A stretch of DNA of 64,000 nt from Mangrovicoccus algicola (GCF_014903745.1 NZ_JACVXA010000004.1:62001-126000); one strand, 5' to 3'. Positions 8,882 to 17,654 are shown, counted from the stretch's first letter. The notes: generated from the letters alone by a model not told the origin. Program-made: numbers and translations.

Positions 8882-9102
8882 CAGGACGGCATCGCGGATC
8901 GGGCGGGGGAGGTCATCGGAGGTCTCGCTTGGCTGACTGTGCCAGCGGTATCACCCGGCGCCGGTCGGGGTCGATGCGGCGCATCGGGCCCCGGTACGGG
9001 ATCCCGGCAGGGGGGCGGGCTGCGGATTGCAACCGGCGGCGGCATTGGCTATGCGGCTTGCCAGACTTATTGACGCAAGACCGACAAGCTGGAGGGCACG
9101 CC

Positions 9103-10038
9103 ATGGCGCGCGCATATGTGTTTCCGGGGCAGGGTGCCCAGACCATCGGCATGGGCCGTGCGCTGGCAGAGGCCTATCCCGGCGCGAAAGCCGTGTTCGA
9201 CGAGGTCGACGAGGCCCTGGGCGAGAAGCTTTCCGCGCTGATCTGGGAGGGCGAGATCGCCGATCTGACCCTGACGCAGAATGCCCAGCCCGCGCTGATG
9301 GCCTGTTCGCTGGCCGCCGTGCGCGCGCTGGAGGCCGAGGGCTGGCAGATCGGCTCGGGCGCCTATGTGGCGGGGCATTCGCTGGGCGAATACTCGGCCC
9401 TGGCCGCTGCGGGCGCGCTGAGCGTGGCCGATACCGCGCGGCTGCTGCGCGCGCGCGGGGCGGCGATGCAGGCGGCCGTGCCGGTGGGCGTGGGCGCGAT
9501 GGCGGCGCTGCTGGGCCTGGATTTCGCCGCCGCCGCCGCGGTGGCCGCCGAGGCCGCCGAGGGCGAGGTCTGCCAGGCTGCCAATGACAACGATCCGGGC
9601 CAGGTCGTGGTCTCGGGCCACAAGGCGGCGGTGGAGCGCGCCGTGGAGATCGCCAAGACCCGCGGCGCCAAGCGCGCCGTGATGCTGCCCGTCTCCGCCC
9701 CCTTCCACTGCGCGCTGATGCAGCCCGCCGCCGAGGTGATGGAGGCGCGTCTGGCCGAGGTGGAAATCGCCGCCCCGGTCATCCCGGTGGTGCAGAACAC
9801 GCTGACCCTGGCGGTGTCGGACCCGGTGACGATCCGCGCCGAACTGGTGCGGCAGGTCACGGGCTCGGTCCGCTGGCGCGAGAGCATCGCCTGGATGGCG
9901 GCGCAGGGCGTCGACGAGATCTGGGAAATCGGCGCGGGCAAGGCGCTCTCGGGCATGATCCGCCGCATCGATCGCGGCCTGGCCTGCAAGGCCGTCGGCA
10001 CGCCAGGCGACGTCAAATCGGTGCTGGCGGAGGCCTGA
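9103..10038 (+). CDS. fabD: Malonyl-CoA:ACP transacylase
   Basis: Transfers malonyl from CoA to acyl carrier protein, supplying chain-extension units for type II fatty acid synthesis in the cytoplasm. The 311 residues match the usual length (E. coli FabD 309). FPGQGAQ opens the protein, the nucleophile is Ser93 in GHSLGEYSAL, and the His partner lies in SAPFHCALMQPA. ATG 9103 has GGAGGG upstream; the longer frame back to 8929 is not supported. It begins the fab block, which continues with fabG about 1 kb downstream. Confidence 0.96.
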   Translation: MARAYVFPGQGAQTIGMGRALAEAYPGAKAVFDEVDEALGEKLSALIWEGEIADLTLTQNAQPALMACSLAAVRALEAEGWQIGSGAYVAGHSLGEYSALAAAGALSVADTARLLRARGAAMQAAVPVGVGAMAALLGLDFAAAAAVAAEAAEGEVCQAANDNDPGQVVVSGHKAAVERAVEIAKTRGAKRAVMLPVSAPFHCALMQPAAEVMEARLAEVEIAAPVIPVVQNTLTLAVSDPVTIRAELVRQVTGSVRWRESIAWMAAQGVDEIWEIGAGKALSGMIRRIDRGLACKAVGTPGDVKSVLAEA

Positions 10039-10048
10039 GCCCCCGCCC

Positions 10049-10071
10049 GGCGGGCCCCGGCCGGGCCCGCC
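10049..10071. terminator. Hairpin between fabD and the convergent VPLPA gene
   Basis: Arms GGCGGGCCC (10049-10057) and GGGCCCGCC (10063-10071) enclose a five-base loop. There is no U-tract. Its position between two convergent stop codons supports a bidirectional terminator role, but GC-rich hairpins are common here. Confidence 0.45.
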
Positions 10072-10077
10072 CGCAAC

Positions 10078-10779
10078 TCAGCCGCGGCCCCGTCGGGCCA
10101 GGCGCAGCGCCCCCATCAGCCCCGCGCCGCTCATCAGCAGCCAGGCGCTTGCCGGCAGGGGGATGGGCGCGACGGGGGCAGAGGTCAGCTGGAAGGTCTG
10201 GCGCTGCCCGACCAGGTCGATCCCCAGCAGGTTGTCCGAGACGATCGAGATCGAGTTGTCGGTCCAGCTGATCGTGTTGCCGGTATCGATCCCGGCGATC
10301 TGCGAGACGCCGGTGATGACCTCGCCGCCCTGCAGGTCGAGCCCGCCGATCAGCCAGTCCGCCGTTCCGTCGAAGCCCGCGCTCAGCGGGATGTTCAGGT
10401 CCGCTGCCGGAAATGGCAGGTCGACGGTGATGGCCGGGGTGATGTCGAAGACCAGCTCGAACGTATCCGCCGAGATCCAGTCCACCCCCAGCACGCCCAG
10501 CACGATATCCGTCGTCAGCAGCCCGGCGACATCGACATCGAGGATCGTGTAGGCCATGCCCAGATCGAACACCTCGCCGGAATTGGGGTAATTCACCGTG
10601 CCGCCATTGGTGACGCCGACCGAGACCGGCAGGCCGGGCAGCAATTCGTTGAGGCCGATCAATTCCGAATAGGCACTGAAGCCCGATCCGTCGACCACGC
10701 CGGCCCTTGCCTCGGTCGAGAGAATGGCCGGGGCCGCCGCGAGGCAGCCGGCCAGCAGAATGGGTGATGCGCGCATCAT
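10078..10779 (-). CDS. Exported beta-rich protein with VPLPA-CTERM-like anchor
   Basis: A 233-residue protein of unknown function. A Sec signal peptide (MMRASPILLAGCLAAAPAIL, cleavage after ARA) leads into a Gly/Asp/Thr-rich, apparently all-beta region without cysteines. The C-terminus is PIPLPASAWLLMSGAGLMGA followed by LRLARRGRG: a PLPA motif, a hydrophobic helix and a basic tail, the exosortase-type sorting signal. Start ATG 10779 has GGAGG upstream. It lies on the opposite strand between fabD and fabG and has nothing to do with fatty acid synthesis by sequence. Surface or extracellular matrix location is inferred. Confidence 0.75.
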   Translation of the reverse strand: MMRASPILLAGCLAAAPAILSTEARAGVVDGSGFSAYSELIGLNELLPGLPVSVGVTNGGTVNYPNSGEVFDLGMAYTILDVDVAGLLTTDIVLGVLGVDWISADTFELVFDITPAITVDLPFPAADLNIPLSAGFDGTADWLIGGLDLQGGEVITGVSQIAGIDTGNTISWTDNSISIVSDNLLGIDLVGQRQTFQLTSAPVAPIPLPASAWLLMSGAGLMGALRLARRGRG

Positions 10780-11100
10780 GTCTCTCCTCCCTGGGTTTCG
10801 AAAAAAGAAGGCAATGGTTACGCACGACATTGCGGGGGGCATGCGGCGGGCCGCGGGCGGCGGCGCCATCGGGATGCCCGTCCTCCCCGGATCCTAGCCC
10901 GGGCTCCGGCGACGTGTCTTCTATACATTCGGATAGAAAACTATTTGAATAAGTATACCGAATGTGTGTGCGGAAACGGTCCGGCGCGCAGGCGGGGCGC
11001 CGCGCGCGACGGGGCCGGGGCGGCGCCGAGAGGGATTGCACCCCTGCCGCCCGTTGCGCTACCCCGTCCCCCGATGTGACAAGAGGGGCATAGGACGACC
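10780..11100. other. Divergent intergenic region upstream of fabG (321 bp)
   Basis: No gene was seen. An AT-rich island at about 10920-10966 stands out, bounded by inverted octamers ACATTCGG (10925-10932) and CCGAATGT (10958-10965) 33 bp apart. It is placed to carry promoters for both the VPLPA gene and fabG. Confidence 0.5.
10925..10965. promoter_or_regulatory. Spaced inverted repeat in AT-rich promoter island
   Basis: Perfect inverted octamers (ACATTCGG at 10925-10932, CCGAATGT at 10958-10965) have centres 33 bp apart, about three helical turns. They flank AT-rich DNA suitable for a promoter. The regulator is unknown. Confidence 0.4.
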
Positions 11101-11838
11101 ATGTTCGACCTGACAGGCAAGACGGCGCTGGTGACCGGCGCTTCGGGGGGGATCGGCGCGGAGATCGCGCGCGCGCTCCACGGCGCGGGGGCCACGGTGG
11201 GGCTTTCCGGCACGCGGGTGGAGCCGCTGGAGGCGCTGGCTGCCGAGCTGGGCGGGCGGGCGCATGTCCTGCCCTGCAACCTTTCGGATCCCGAGGCGGT
11301 GACGGCCCTTCCGAAACAGGCCGCCGAGGCGATGGGATCGGTCGACATCCTGGTCAACAATGCCGGCATCACCCGCGACAACCTGTTCATGCGGATGTCG
11401 GACGAGGAATGGGCCGGCGTGATCGAGGTCAACCTGACCTCCACGATGCGCCTGTGCAAGGGCGTGCTGCGCGGCATGATGAAGGCGCGCTGGGGCCGGA
11501 TCATCAACATTTCCTCGATCGTCGGCGCGACCGGCAATCCCGGGCAGGGCAATTACGCCGCCGCCAAGGCGGGGATGATCGGCATGGGCAAGTCGCTGGC
11601 CTACGAGGTCGCCAGCCGCGGCATCACGGTGAACGCGGTGGCGCCGGGCTTCATCGCCACGGCCATGACCGACAAGCTGAATGACGAGCAGAAGGGCGCC
11701 ATCATGGGCCAGATCCCGGCGGGCCGCATGGGCAGCCCCGAGGAGATCGCGGCCGCCGTCCTGTACCTGGCAAGCCCCGAGTCGGGCTATGTCACCGGTG
11801 CCACGCTGCATGTGAATGGCGGCATGGCGATGCTCTGA
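11101..11838 (+). CDS. fabG: 3-oxoacyl-ACP reductase
   Basis: NADPH-dependent reduction of beta-ketoacyl-ACP, the first reductive step of fatty acid elongation. It is a 245-residue classical short-chain dehydrogenase. The glycine-rich cofactor motif TGASGGIG is at residues 12-19, NNAG at 86-89, and the catalytic Ser139, Tyr152 and Lys156 (YAAAK) are present. The ATG at 11101 gives the exact family length. It precedes acpP by 228 bp, the standard order in this group. Confidence 0.96.
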   Translation: MFDLTGKTALVTGASGGIGAEIARALHGAGATVGLSGTRVEPLEALAAELGGRAHVLPCNLSDPEAVTALPKQAAEAMGSVDILVNNAGITRDNLFMRMSDEEWAGVIEVNLTSTMRLCKGVLRGMMKARWGRIINISSIVGATGNPGQGNYAAAKAGMIGMGKSLAYEVASRGITVNAVAPGFIATAMTDKLNDEQKGAIMGQIPAGRMGSPEEIAAAVLYLASPESGYVTGATLHVNGGMAML

Positions 11839-12066
11839 GGCCCTGCGCACGGGGTGTTACAGGCCGGGGCGAAAGCGTTTGCGTCGGTCTGCACCTGTGC
11901 TATAGGCGCGCAAGATTTTTCGGGGGGCTCTCCAGAAGGGAGCGGCCCGGCCGGGGAATCCGGGGCTGCGGCGCTTCCCATGCGCCCTGTCCGGCAGAAG
12001 GGTCAGAGGGCCCGCAACAGACCGTTATTCGGGCACCCGCCCTGAGATAAAAATGAGGAACCGAAG

Positions 12067-12303
12067 ATGAGCGATATCACCGCCCGCGTCAAAGCAATCG
12101 TCGTGGAGCAGCTGGGGGTCGAGGAAGAGAAGGTCAACGAGCAGGCGTCGTTCATCGACGATCTCGGCGCCGACTCGCTCGACACGGTGGAACTGGTGAT
12201 GCGGTTCGAAGAAGAGTTCGGGATCGAGATCCCGGACGATGCCGCCGAGAAGATCCAGACCTTCGGCGATGCCGTGTCCTTCATCGAGAAGGCCCAGGCC
12301 TGA
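12067..12303 (+). CDS. acpP: Acyl carrier protein
   Basis: A 78-residue acidic four-helix carrier. Ser37 in [10 protein letters not shown] receives the phosphopantetheine arm that holds growing acyl chains. ATG 12067 follows a GAGGAACCGAAG leader. A strong intrinsic terminator follows directly at 12330-12360, so acpP is transcriptionally separated from fabF although they are normally neighbours. Confidence 0.97.
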   Translation: MSDITARVKAIVVEQLGVEEEKVNEQASFIDDLGADSLDTVELVMRFEEEFGIEIPDDAAEKIQTFGDAVSFIEKAQA

Positions 12304-12329
12304 TCCACGGCCCGCAACCGAGAGATTTC

Positions 12330-12360
12330 GAATGGCACCCCTGCGGGTGCCATTCTTCGT
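12330..12360 (+). terminator. Intrinsic terminator of acpP
   Basis: A perfect 11-bp stem, GAATGGCACCC (12330-12340) and GGGTGCCATTC (12345-12355), has a CTGC loop and is followed by a T-rich stretch (TTCGTTTC). It lies 27 bp after the acpP stop. Confidence 0.85.
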
Positions 12361-12391
12361 TTCGGGGCCCCGGTCGCGCAGGGCGGGCGGC

Positions 12392-13234
12392 TCAGTTGCC
12401 CGGCAGCGGGGGCACCCCGCGCAGGTACAGCATCACCGCCTGCAGGTCCTGCGGCGTCATCTGCGCGAGAAATCCGTAGGGCATGGGCGGGCGCATCGGG
12501 CTGCCATCGGGGCGGATCCCTTCGGTGATCATCGCCGCCAGCGCGGCATCGTCATAGCCGCCGATCCCGTCCGGCCCGCCCGTGATGTTCGGTGCCGTCA
12601 CCTCCCCCCAGGGGCCGTGGAAGACAAAGCCGCCCTGGCCGAGCGCATTGGCGTAATCCGGCCCCGTCTCCGTCATCGGCGAGTGGCATTCCATGCAATG
12701 GGCGAGGCTGAGCGCGATATAGCCGCCATATTCCGCGCTCACCCCCTGCGGCGGCGCGGTGACCTGCGTCACCGGCGGGCCCCAGGCCGGGGGCAGGGGG
12801 ATGCGGTAGCTGGAGGCGGGTTCGGAATGCTCCACCGCGGGCAGCGTCCGCAGGAAGGCCACGATCGCGGCAAGGTCGTCATCGGATATCCCGCGATAGG
12901 CGGCGAAGGGCATCGGCGGGCCGATCAGGCTGCCATCGGGGCGCAGCCCCTCGCGGATGGCGCGGGCCAGTTCCGCGTCGCTCCAGCCGCCGACCGGGCC
13001 TGCGGGCGTTATGTTGGGCGCATGGGCGGTGAAGGCGGGGCCGTCCTCCACCAGCCGCCCGGCAAGTTCGCGCGCCGGGTCGAACCCCTCGGGGCCCAGC
13101 GGGGTATGGCAGTTGCCGCAGCCCATCGGGCCGCGGACCAGGTAGGCGCCGCGCGCCAGCTGTTCGGCGGGAGGACCGGCCGATGCGGGCGCTGCGCAAA
13201 GCAGCAGGGCGAAAAGGCAGGCTGCGTCCTTCAT
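12392..13234 (-). CDS. Dihaem cytochrome c
   Basis: A 280-residue periplasmic electron carrier. After a signal peptide (MKDAACLFALLLCAAPASAG) come two related haem domains. The first has CGNCH near residue 39 and the second CMECH near 179. Each is followed by a P-N-I-T segment and a methionine in a GPPMPF / RPPMPY context that should supply the sixth ligand. This arrangement resembles cytochrome subunits of membrane dehydrogenases, but no dehydrogenase partner is adjacent. It sits on the opposite strand between acpP and fabF. The start at 13234 is chosen for the signal peptide and a nearby GGAGA. Confidence 0.88.
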   Translation of the reverse strand: MKDAACLFALLLCAAPASAGPPAEQLARGAYLVRGPMGCGNCHTPLGPEGFDPARELAGRLVEDGPAFTAHAPNITPAGPVGGWSDAELARAIREGLRPDGSLIGPPMPFAAYRGISDDDLAAIVAFLRTLPAVEHSEPASSYRIPLPPAWGPPVTQVTAPPQGVSAEYGGYIALSLAHCMECHSPMTETGPDYANALGQGGFVFHGPWGEVTAPNITGGPDGIGGYDDAALAAMITEGIRPDGSPMRPPMPYGFLAQMTPQDLQAVMLYLRGVPPLPGN

Positions 13235-13474
13235 CAATGCTCTCCTTGGAAATCGGCCGCCGCCATGGCGGCGCGCGCCGCGGAGAATACCGCATGAGGC
13301 GAGTCGGTCTCGAAGGATTCTGCGTGCACGGGCATTCCCCGGCACGGGTCGCGGTTTCCCGCCGGCAGGCGGGGATGCCGGGCGGGGCGGCGGCTTTCCT
13401 CCGGGTCTTGCGCTTGCCGCACCGCGCGGCACAGGGTATCAGGCGCCAAAGGCTAATGATAACGGGAGCAGACG

Positions 13475-14737
13475 ATGCGTCGGGTAGTCGTGACAGGATT
13501 GGGCATGGTGTCGCCGCTTGCCTGCGGGGTCGAGGAAACCTGGAGCCGCCTTCTGGCGGGGCAGTCAGGGGCGGGCACGATCGGCAAGTTCGACGCCGGC
13601 CATCTGGCGACGACCTATGCCTGCGAAGTCCCCTATGGCGACGGCACGGACGGCACCTTCAACCCCAATGACTGGATGGAGAAGAAGGAGGCCCGCAAGG
13701 TCGACGAATTCATCCTCTTCGGGATCGCCGCGGCCGAGCAGGCCGTGCGGGATTCCGGCTGGATGCCGCAGGATGACGAGGGCCGCGAGCGCACCGGCGT
13801 GCTGATCGGGTCCGGCATCGGCGGGCTGTCGACCATCGCCGATACCGCGATCCTGCTGAAGGAACGCGGACCGCGCCGGGTCTCGCCCTTCTTCATTCCC
13901 GGCTCGCTGATCAACCTGATCTCGGGGCAGGTCTCGATCCGCTACGGGTTCAAGGGGCCGAACCATTCGGTCGTCACCGCCTGCTCGACGGGCGCGCATG
14001 CCATCGGCGATGCCTCGCGGCTGATCCAGCTGGGCGATGCGGACGTGATGATCGCCGGCGGGGCCGAGGCCGCGATCTGCGAATTGGGCATCGCGGGCTT
14101 CAACGCCTGCAAGGCGCTGTCGACCAAGCGCGGCAACGATCCGCAGCGCGCCAGCCGCCCCTATGACGCCGACCGCGACGGGTTCGTCATGGGCGAGGGC
14201 GCGGGCATCCTGGTGCTGGAGGAATACGAGCACGCCGTCGCCCGCGGCGCGAAGATCTATGCCGAGGTGCTGGGCTACGGCCTGTCGGGGGATGCCTATC
14301 ACATCACCGCGCCCTCCGAGGATGGCGACGGCGCCAAGCGGGCCATGACCGCCGCGATCAAGCGCGCCGGGATCGACCCGTCGCAGATCGACTACATCAA
14401 CGCGCACGGCACCTCGACCATGGCCGACACGATCGAGCTGGGCGCGGTGGAGGCGATCCTGGGCGATGCGGCGTCCAAGGCCACGATGTCCTCTACCAAG
14501 TCCTCGATCGGGCACCTTCTCGGGGCGGCCGGCGCGGTGGAGGCGATCTTCTCCATCCTGGCGATCCGCGACCAGGTGGCGCCGCCGACCATCAACCTCG
14601 ACAATCCCGCGGTGACGCCCAGGCTGAGCCTGGCGCCCAATGCCAAGCAGGAGCGCGAGATCAAGATCGCGCTGTCCAACAGCTTCGGTTTCGGCGGCAC
14701 CAACGCGTCGCTGGTCCTGGGCGGGGCGCCCGCCTGA
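13475..14737 (+). CDS. fabF: 3-oxoacyl-ACP synthase II
   Basis: Condenses malonyl-ACP with acyl-ACP, including the step that sets unsaturated chain length. It is a 420-residue thiolase-fold enzyme. The nucleophile Cys170 (VVTACSTGAH), His311 (INAHGTST) and His347 (SSIGHLLGAAG) form the KAS II triad, and the C-terminal NSFGFGGTNASL loop is intact. The ATG at 13475 gives full family length. Its stop overlaps the mltG start by one base (TGATG), so the two are coupled. Confidence 0.96.
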   Translation: MRRVVVTGLGMVSPLACGVEETWSRLLAGQSGAGTIGKFDAGHLATTYACEVPYGDGTDGTFNPNDWMEKKEARKVDEFILFGIAAAEQAVRDSGWMPQDDEGRERTGVLIGSGIGGLSTIADTAILLKERGPRRVSPFFIPGSLINLISGQVSIRYGFKGPNHSVVTACSTGAHAIGDASRLIQLGDADVMIAGGAEAAICELGIAGFNACKALSTKRGNDPQRASRPYDADRDGFVMGEGAGILVLEEYEHAVARGAKIYAEVLGYGLSGDAYHITAPSEDGDGAKRAMTAAIKRAGIDPSQIDYINAHGTSTMADTIELGAVEAILGDAASKATMSSTKSSIGHLLGAAGAVEAIFSILAIRDQVAPPTINLDNPAVTPRLSLAPNAKQEREIKIALSNSFGFGGTNASLVLGGAPA

Positions 14738-15897
14738 TGTGGAAATCCGTCGCGTCGAATTTCCTGACGCTTCTGATCGTGGCGCTGATGGCGCTGTCGG
14801 GGGCGATCTACTGGGCGCAGCGCAGCTGGGTCACGCCGGGCCCGCTGGCCGAGGCTGTTTGCGTCAGCGTTCCGCGCGGCGGCACGATGACCGGTGTCTC
14901 GGCCGAGCTGGAGGCCCTGGGGGCGGTGTCCAATGCCCGCATCTTCCGGCTGGGATCGGACTATACCGAGCGCAGCGCCAAGCTGAAGGCCGGCAGTTTC
15001 CTCGTGCCCGCGGGCGCCTCGATGGAACAGATCGCCGACCTTCTGACCGTCTCGGGGCAGAGCACCTGCGGCGCCGAGGTCAATTTCCGCATCGGCGTCA
15101 CCCTTGCGGAACTGCAGCTGCGCGAGATCGTGCCGGAGACGGGGCGCTTCGAGGTGATCGAGGAATTCGCCCCCGACGCGCCGCGCCCGGCCGCCTATCA
15201 GGACTTCCTCGACCGGGGCTTCGGCAGCATGCGCGTCACCGTCGCCGAGGGCGTGACCTCCTGGCAGATCAGCAATGCGCTGGGGCAGCTGGACATCCTG
15301 GAGGGATCGGTCGATGCGGTTCCCGCCGAGGGAATGCTGGCGCCGGGCAGCTATGACATCGCCCCGGGCGACGCGCGCGGCGACATCCTGGCCGAGATGA
15401 CCCGCCGCCAGACCGCGCTTCTGGACGAGGCCTGGGCGACGCGGTCCGAGGGACTGCCCTACGCGACCAAGGAAGAGGCGCTGACCATGGCCTCCATCGT
15501 CGAGAAGGAGACCGGCGTCGATGCGGAACGCCCGACCGTCGCTTCGGTCTTCGTCAACCGGCTGGAGCAGGGGATGCGCCTGCAGACCGACCCGACGGTG
15601 ATCTACGGACTGACCGAGGGCAAGGGCGTGCTGGGCCGCGGGCTGCGCGCCAGCGAGCTGCGCCGCCACACGCCCTACAACACCTATGCCATCGACGGGC
15701 TGCCGCCGGGGCCCATCGCCAATCCCGGCGCCGCCGCGATCGAGGCGGCGCTGCACCCGGCCGAAACGGAATACCTGTATTTCGTGGCCGATGGCACGGG
15801 CGGGCATGTCTTCTCCACCACGCTGGCCGAACACAATGCCAATGTGCGTAAGTGGCGCGAGATCGAGCGCCAGCAAAGGGAGCAGACCGGACAGTGA
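14737..15897 (+). CDS. mltG: Endolytic murein transglycosylase
   Basis: A 386-residue inner-membrane enzyme that cleaves nascent glycan strands and so sets their length. The N-terminal anchor (about residues 8-26) is followed by a LysM-like region and the YceG catalytic domain. The catalytic Glu is in ASIVEKETGV, and the conserved tail motifs LQTDPTVIYGL, TPYNTYAIDGLPPGPIANPG and YLYFVADGTGGHVFS are present. It overlaps fabF by one base, a pairing typical of alphaproteobacteria. Confidence 0.95.
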   Translation: MWKSVASNFLTLLIVALMALSGAIYWAQRSWVTPGPLAEAVCVSVPRGGTMTGVSAELEALGAVSNARIFRLGSDYTERSAKLKAGSFLVPAGASMEQIADLLTVSGQSTCGAEVNFRIGVTLAELQLREIVPETGRFEVIEEFAPDAPRPAAYQDFLDRGFGSMRVTVAEGVTSWQISNALGQLDILEGSVDAVPAEGMLAPGSYDIAPGDARGDILAEMTRRQTALLDEAWATRSEGLPYATKEEALTMASIVEKETGVDAERPTVASVFVNRLEQGMRLQTDPTVIYGLTEGKGVLGRGLRASELRRHTPYNTYAIDGLPPGPIANPGAAAIEAALHPAETEYLYFVADGTGGHVFSTTLAEHNANVRKWREIERQQREQTGQ

Positions 15898-16062
15898 TTG
15901 TCCGGCCTGCGATTTGCAGCATTGGGAAGGGCTGCCTCTGACTGCCCGGTTCCGGATGGAGCCGGGCAGAAACTTTTCGGAACCGTGGCCGGGCGTTGCC
16001 GTGCGGCCATGGTTCCCGCGCGAAATCGCTTTGGTGCTGAAATCCCGCGCCTTATGAAATAC

Positions 16063-16078
16063 TTTACTCGACGGTAAA
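16063..16078. promoter_or_regulatory. Small inverted repeat ahead of the LuxR-type gene
   Basis: TTTAC (16063-16067) and GTAAA (16074-16078) form a short dyad 27 bp before the ATG of the LuxR-type receptor. It is in the position of an autoregulatory site. The arms are short, so chance occurrence is possible. Confidence 0.3.
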
Positions 16079-16104
16079 AGATATCCGATCCGATAGGTGC
16101 TGCG

Positions 16105-16842
16105 ATGGCCGGGTCAGCCGCGAATTTCCTGATCGATCTGGCCGACCGGCTGCATCGCGCCGATCCCGGGCAGGATCCCGATGCGGGATGGCGCGACAGC
16201 GTCGGCATCGCCGAGGCGCTGGGGCTGACGGGGCTGAATGCAGGGGCGGTCTTTTCCGGATCGGTCGATCCGCTCTGGGTGCGCTTCCATGTCGGGCAGG
16301 ATTGGGCATCGGACTATGCGCAGCCCGCGCTGCGCGGGGCCGATCCGATGTGGCGCTGGCTGCCGCGGGGCGAGCCGCGCCTGAAAGTGACCGCCGCCGG
16401 GCTGGCCGCCAGTTCCGCGGGCGCGCCGCTGGCGGCGGCGATGCGGCAGCGGGACTACAACCATATCGAGATGTTCAAGTCGCGCCGGGGCGCGGTGACC
16501 GGGGTCGTCATCATGGGCGCCCGGGACCCGATGGAGTCGGTGATGGGTCCCGAGCGCGCCGCGCTCCTGCCGGTGGTGGCGGCGATGATGGCCGGGCGCA
16601 TCGCGCCCCCCGCTGCCGGAGGGGGCGAGCTGGGCATCCGCTATGGCCGGCTGTCGGGGCGCGAACGCGACGTGCTGGGCCTCCTGGCGCAGGGCATGGG
16701 CAATGGCCGCATCGCCGAACGGCTGGGCCTGGCCGAGGTGACGGTGCGGCTGCATCTGAAAAATGCGCGCGACAAGATGGGGGCGGCGACGCGCGAACAG
16801 GCGCTGGCCCTGGCCATGGCGCGCGGCCAGATCAGCCTGTGA
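16105..16842 (+). CDS. LuxR-family transcriptional regulator with acyl-homoserine lactone-type sensor domain
   Basis: A 245-residue regulator. Residues about 10-165 match the autoinducer-binding fold. Trp67, Tyr71, Asp80 and Pro81 reproduce the W-x3-Y-x8-D-P spacing of ligand-contact residues known from TraR. A C-terminal LuxR helix-turn-helix (LSGRERDVLGLLAQGMGNGR to KNARDKMGAATREQAL) spans about 180-235. No luxI synthase is near, so this is a LuxR solo that may sense an endogenous or foreign signal. It is monocistronic; ATG 16105. Confidence 0.85.
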   Translation: MAGSAANFLIDLADRLHRADPGQDPDAGWRDSVGIAEALGLTGLNAGAVFSGSVDPLWVRFHVGQDWASDYAQPALRGADPMWRWLPRGEPRLKVTAAGLAASSAGAPLAAAMRQRDYNHIEMFKSRRGAVTGVVIMGARDPMESVMGPERAALLPVVAAMMAGRIAPPAAGGGELGIRYGRLSGRERDVLGLLAQGMGNGRIAERLGLAEVTVRLHLKNARDKMGAATREQALALAMARGQISL

Positions 16843-16912
16843 GACCGCGCTTGGCTATGGCAAATGCCCGCCCGGCCGGCTAAGGCATCCGCGCCAGAAA
16901 AGGGGGTGCGCC

Positions 16913-17608
16913 ATGGCAATTCCGGAATTCTCGCGGTCGATCAAGATCGCGCCGTCGATCCTCTCGGCCGATTTCGCCGATTTCGGCGCCGAGATCCGCG
17001 CGATCGAGGCCCAGGGCGCCGACTGGGTGCATGTCGACGTGATGGACGGGCATTTCGTGCCGAACCTGACCTTCGGTCCGCCCGCGGTGAAGGCCTTCCG
17101 CCCGCATGTGAAGACGGTGATGGATGTCCATCTGATGATCGCGCCGGTGGATCCCTATATCGACGCCTTCGCCGAGGCGGGGGCCGATATCCTGACCGCC
17201 CATGTCGAGGCGGGGCCGCATATCCACCGCACGCTGCAGGCGATCCGCGGGGCGGGGATGAAGGCGGGCGTCGCGCTGAACCCGGGCACCCCGGCCGAGG
17301 CGGTGGCGCATCTGCTGGACCTGACCGACCTGATCTGCGTGATGACCGTCAATCCCGGCTTCGGCGGGCAGAAATTCATCGACATGACCGCCAAGATCAG
17401 CGCCCTGCGGGCGATGATCGGCGACCGTCCGGTCCATATCGAGATCGATGGCGGCGTCACGCCCGAGACCGCGCCGCTGGTCGCGGCGGCGGGGGCCGAT
17501 GTGCTGGTCGCGGGCTCGGCGGTGTTCAAGGGCGGATCCGTCGCCGATCCGGCCCCCTATGGCGCCAATATCGCGGCCATCCGCGCGGCGGCCGGCGCCG
17601 CGGTCTGA
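16913..17608 (+). CDS. rpe: Ribulose-phosphate 3-epimerase
   Basis: Interconverts ribulose 5-phosphate and xylulose 5-phosphate in the pentose phosphate pathway and, where present, the Calvin cycle. It is a 231-residue TIM barrel. The metal/catalytic motifs are SILSADF, VHVDVMDGHFVPNLTFG, DVHLMI, TVNPGFGGQKFI and EIDGGV. ATG 16913 follows AGGGGGTG. A strong hairpin follows the gene. Confidence 0.96.
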   Translation: MAIPEFSRSIKIAPSILSADFADFGAEIRAIEAQGADWVHVDVMDGHFVPNLTFGPPAVKAFRPHVKTVMDVHLMIAPVDPYIDAFAEAGADILTAHVEAGPHIHRTLQAIRGAGMKAGVALNPGTPAEAVAHLLDLTDLICVMTVNPGFGGQKFIDMTAKISALRAMIGDRPVHIEIDGGVTPETAPLVAAAGADVLVAGSAVFKGGSVADPAPYGANIAAIRAAAGAAV

Positions 17609-17626
17609 ACCGCGCGATCCCCGTTC

Positions 17627-17654
17627 CCCCGCGCCGGGCCGACCCGGCGCGGGG
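17627..17654 (+). terminator. Hairpin after rpe
   Basis: A perfect 12-bp stem, CCCCGCGCCGGG (17627-17638) with CCCGGCGCGGGG (17643-17654), and a CCGA loop lie 19 bp after the rpe stop. There is no immediate U-tract. It separates rpe from the transglutaminase operon. Confidence 0.55.

Noticed and set aside
15886-15904. Hairpin CCGGACA...TGTCCGG across the mltG stop as a terminator
   Set aside because: The stem is only 7 bp, includes coding bases and has no U-tract, so it could be chance.
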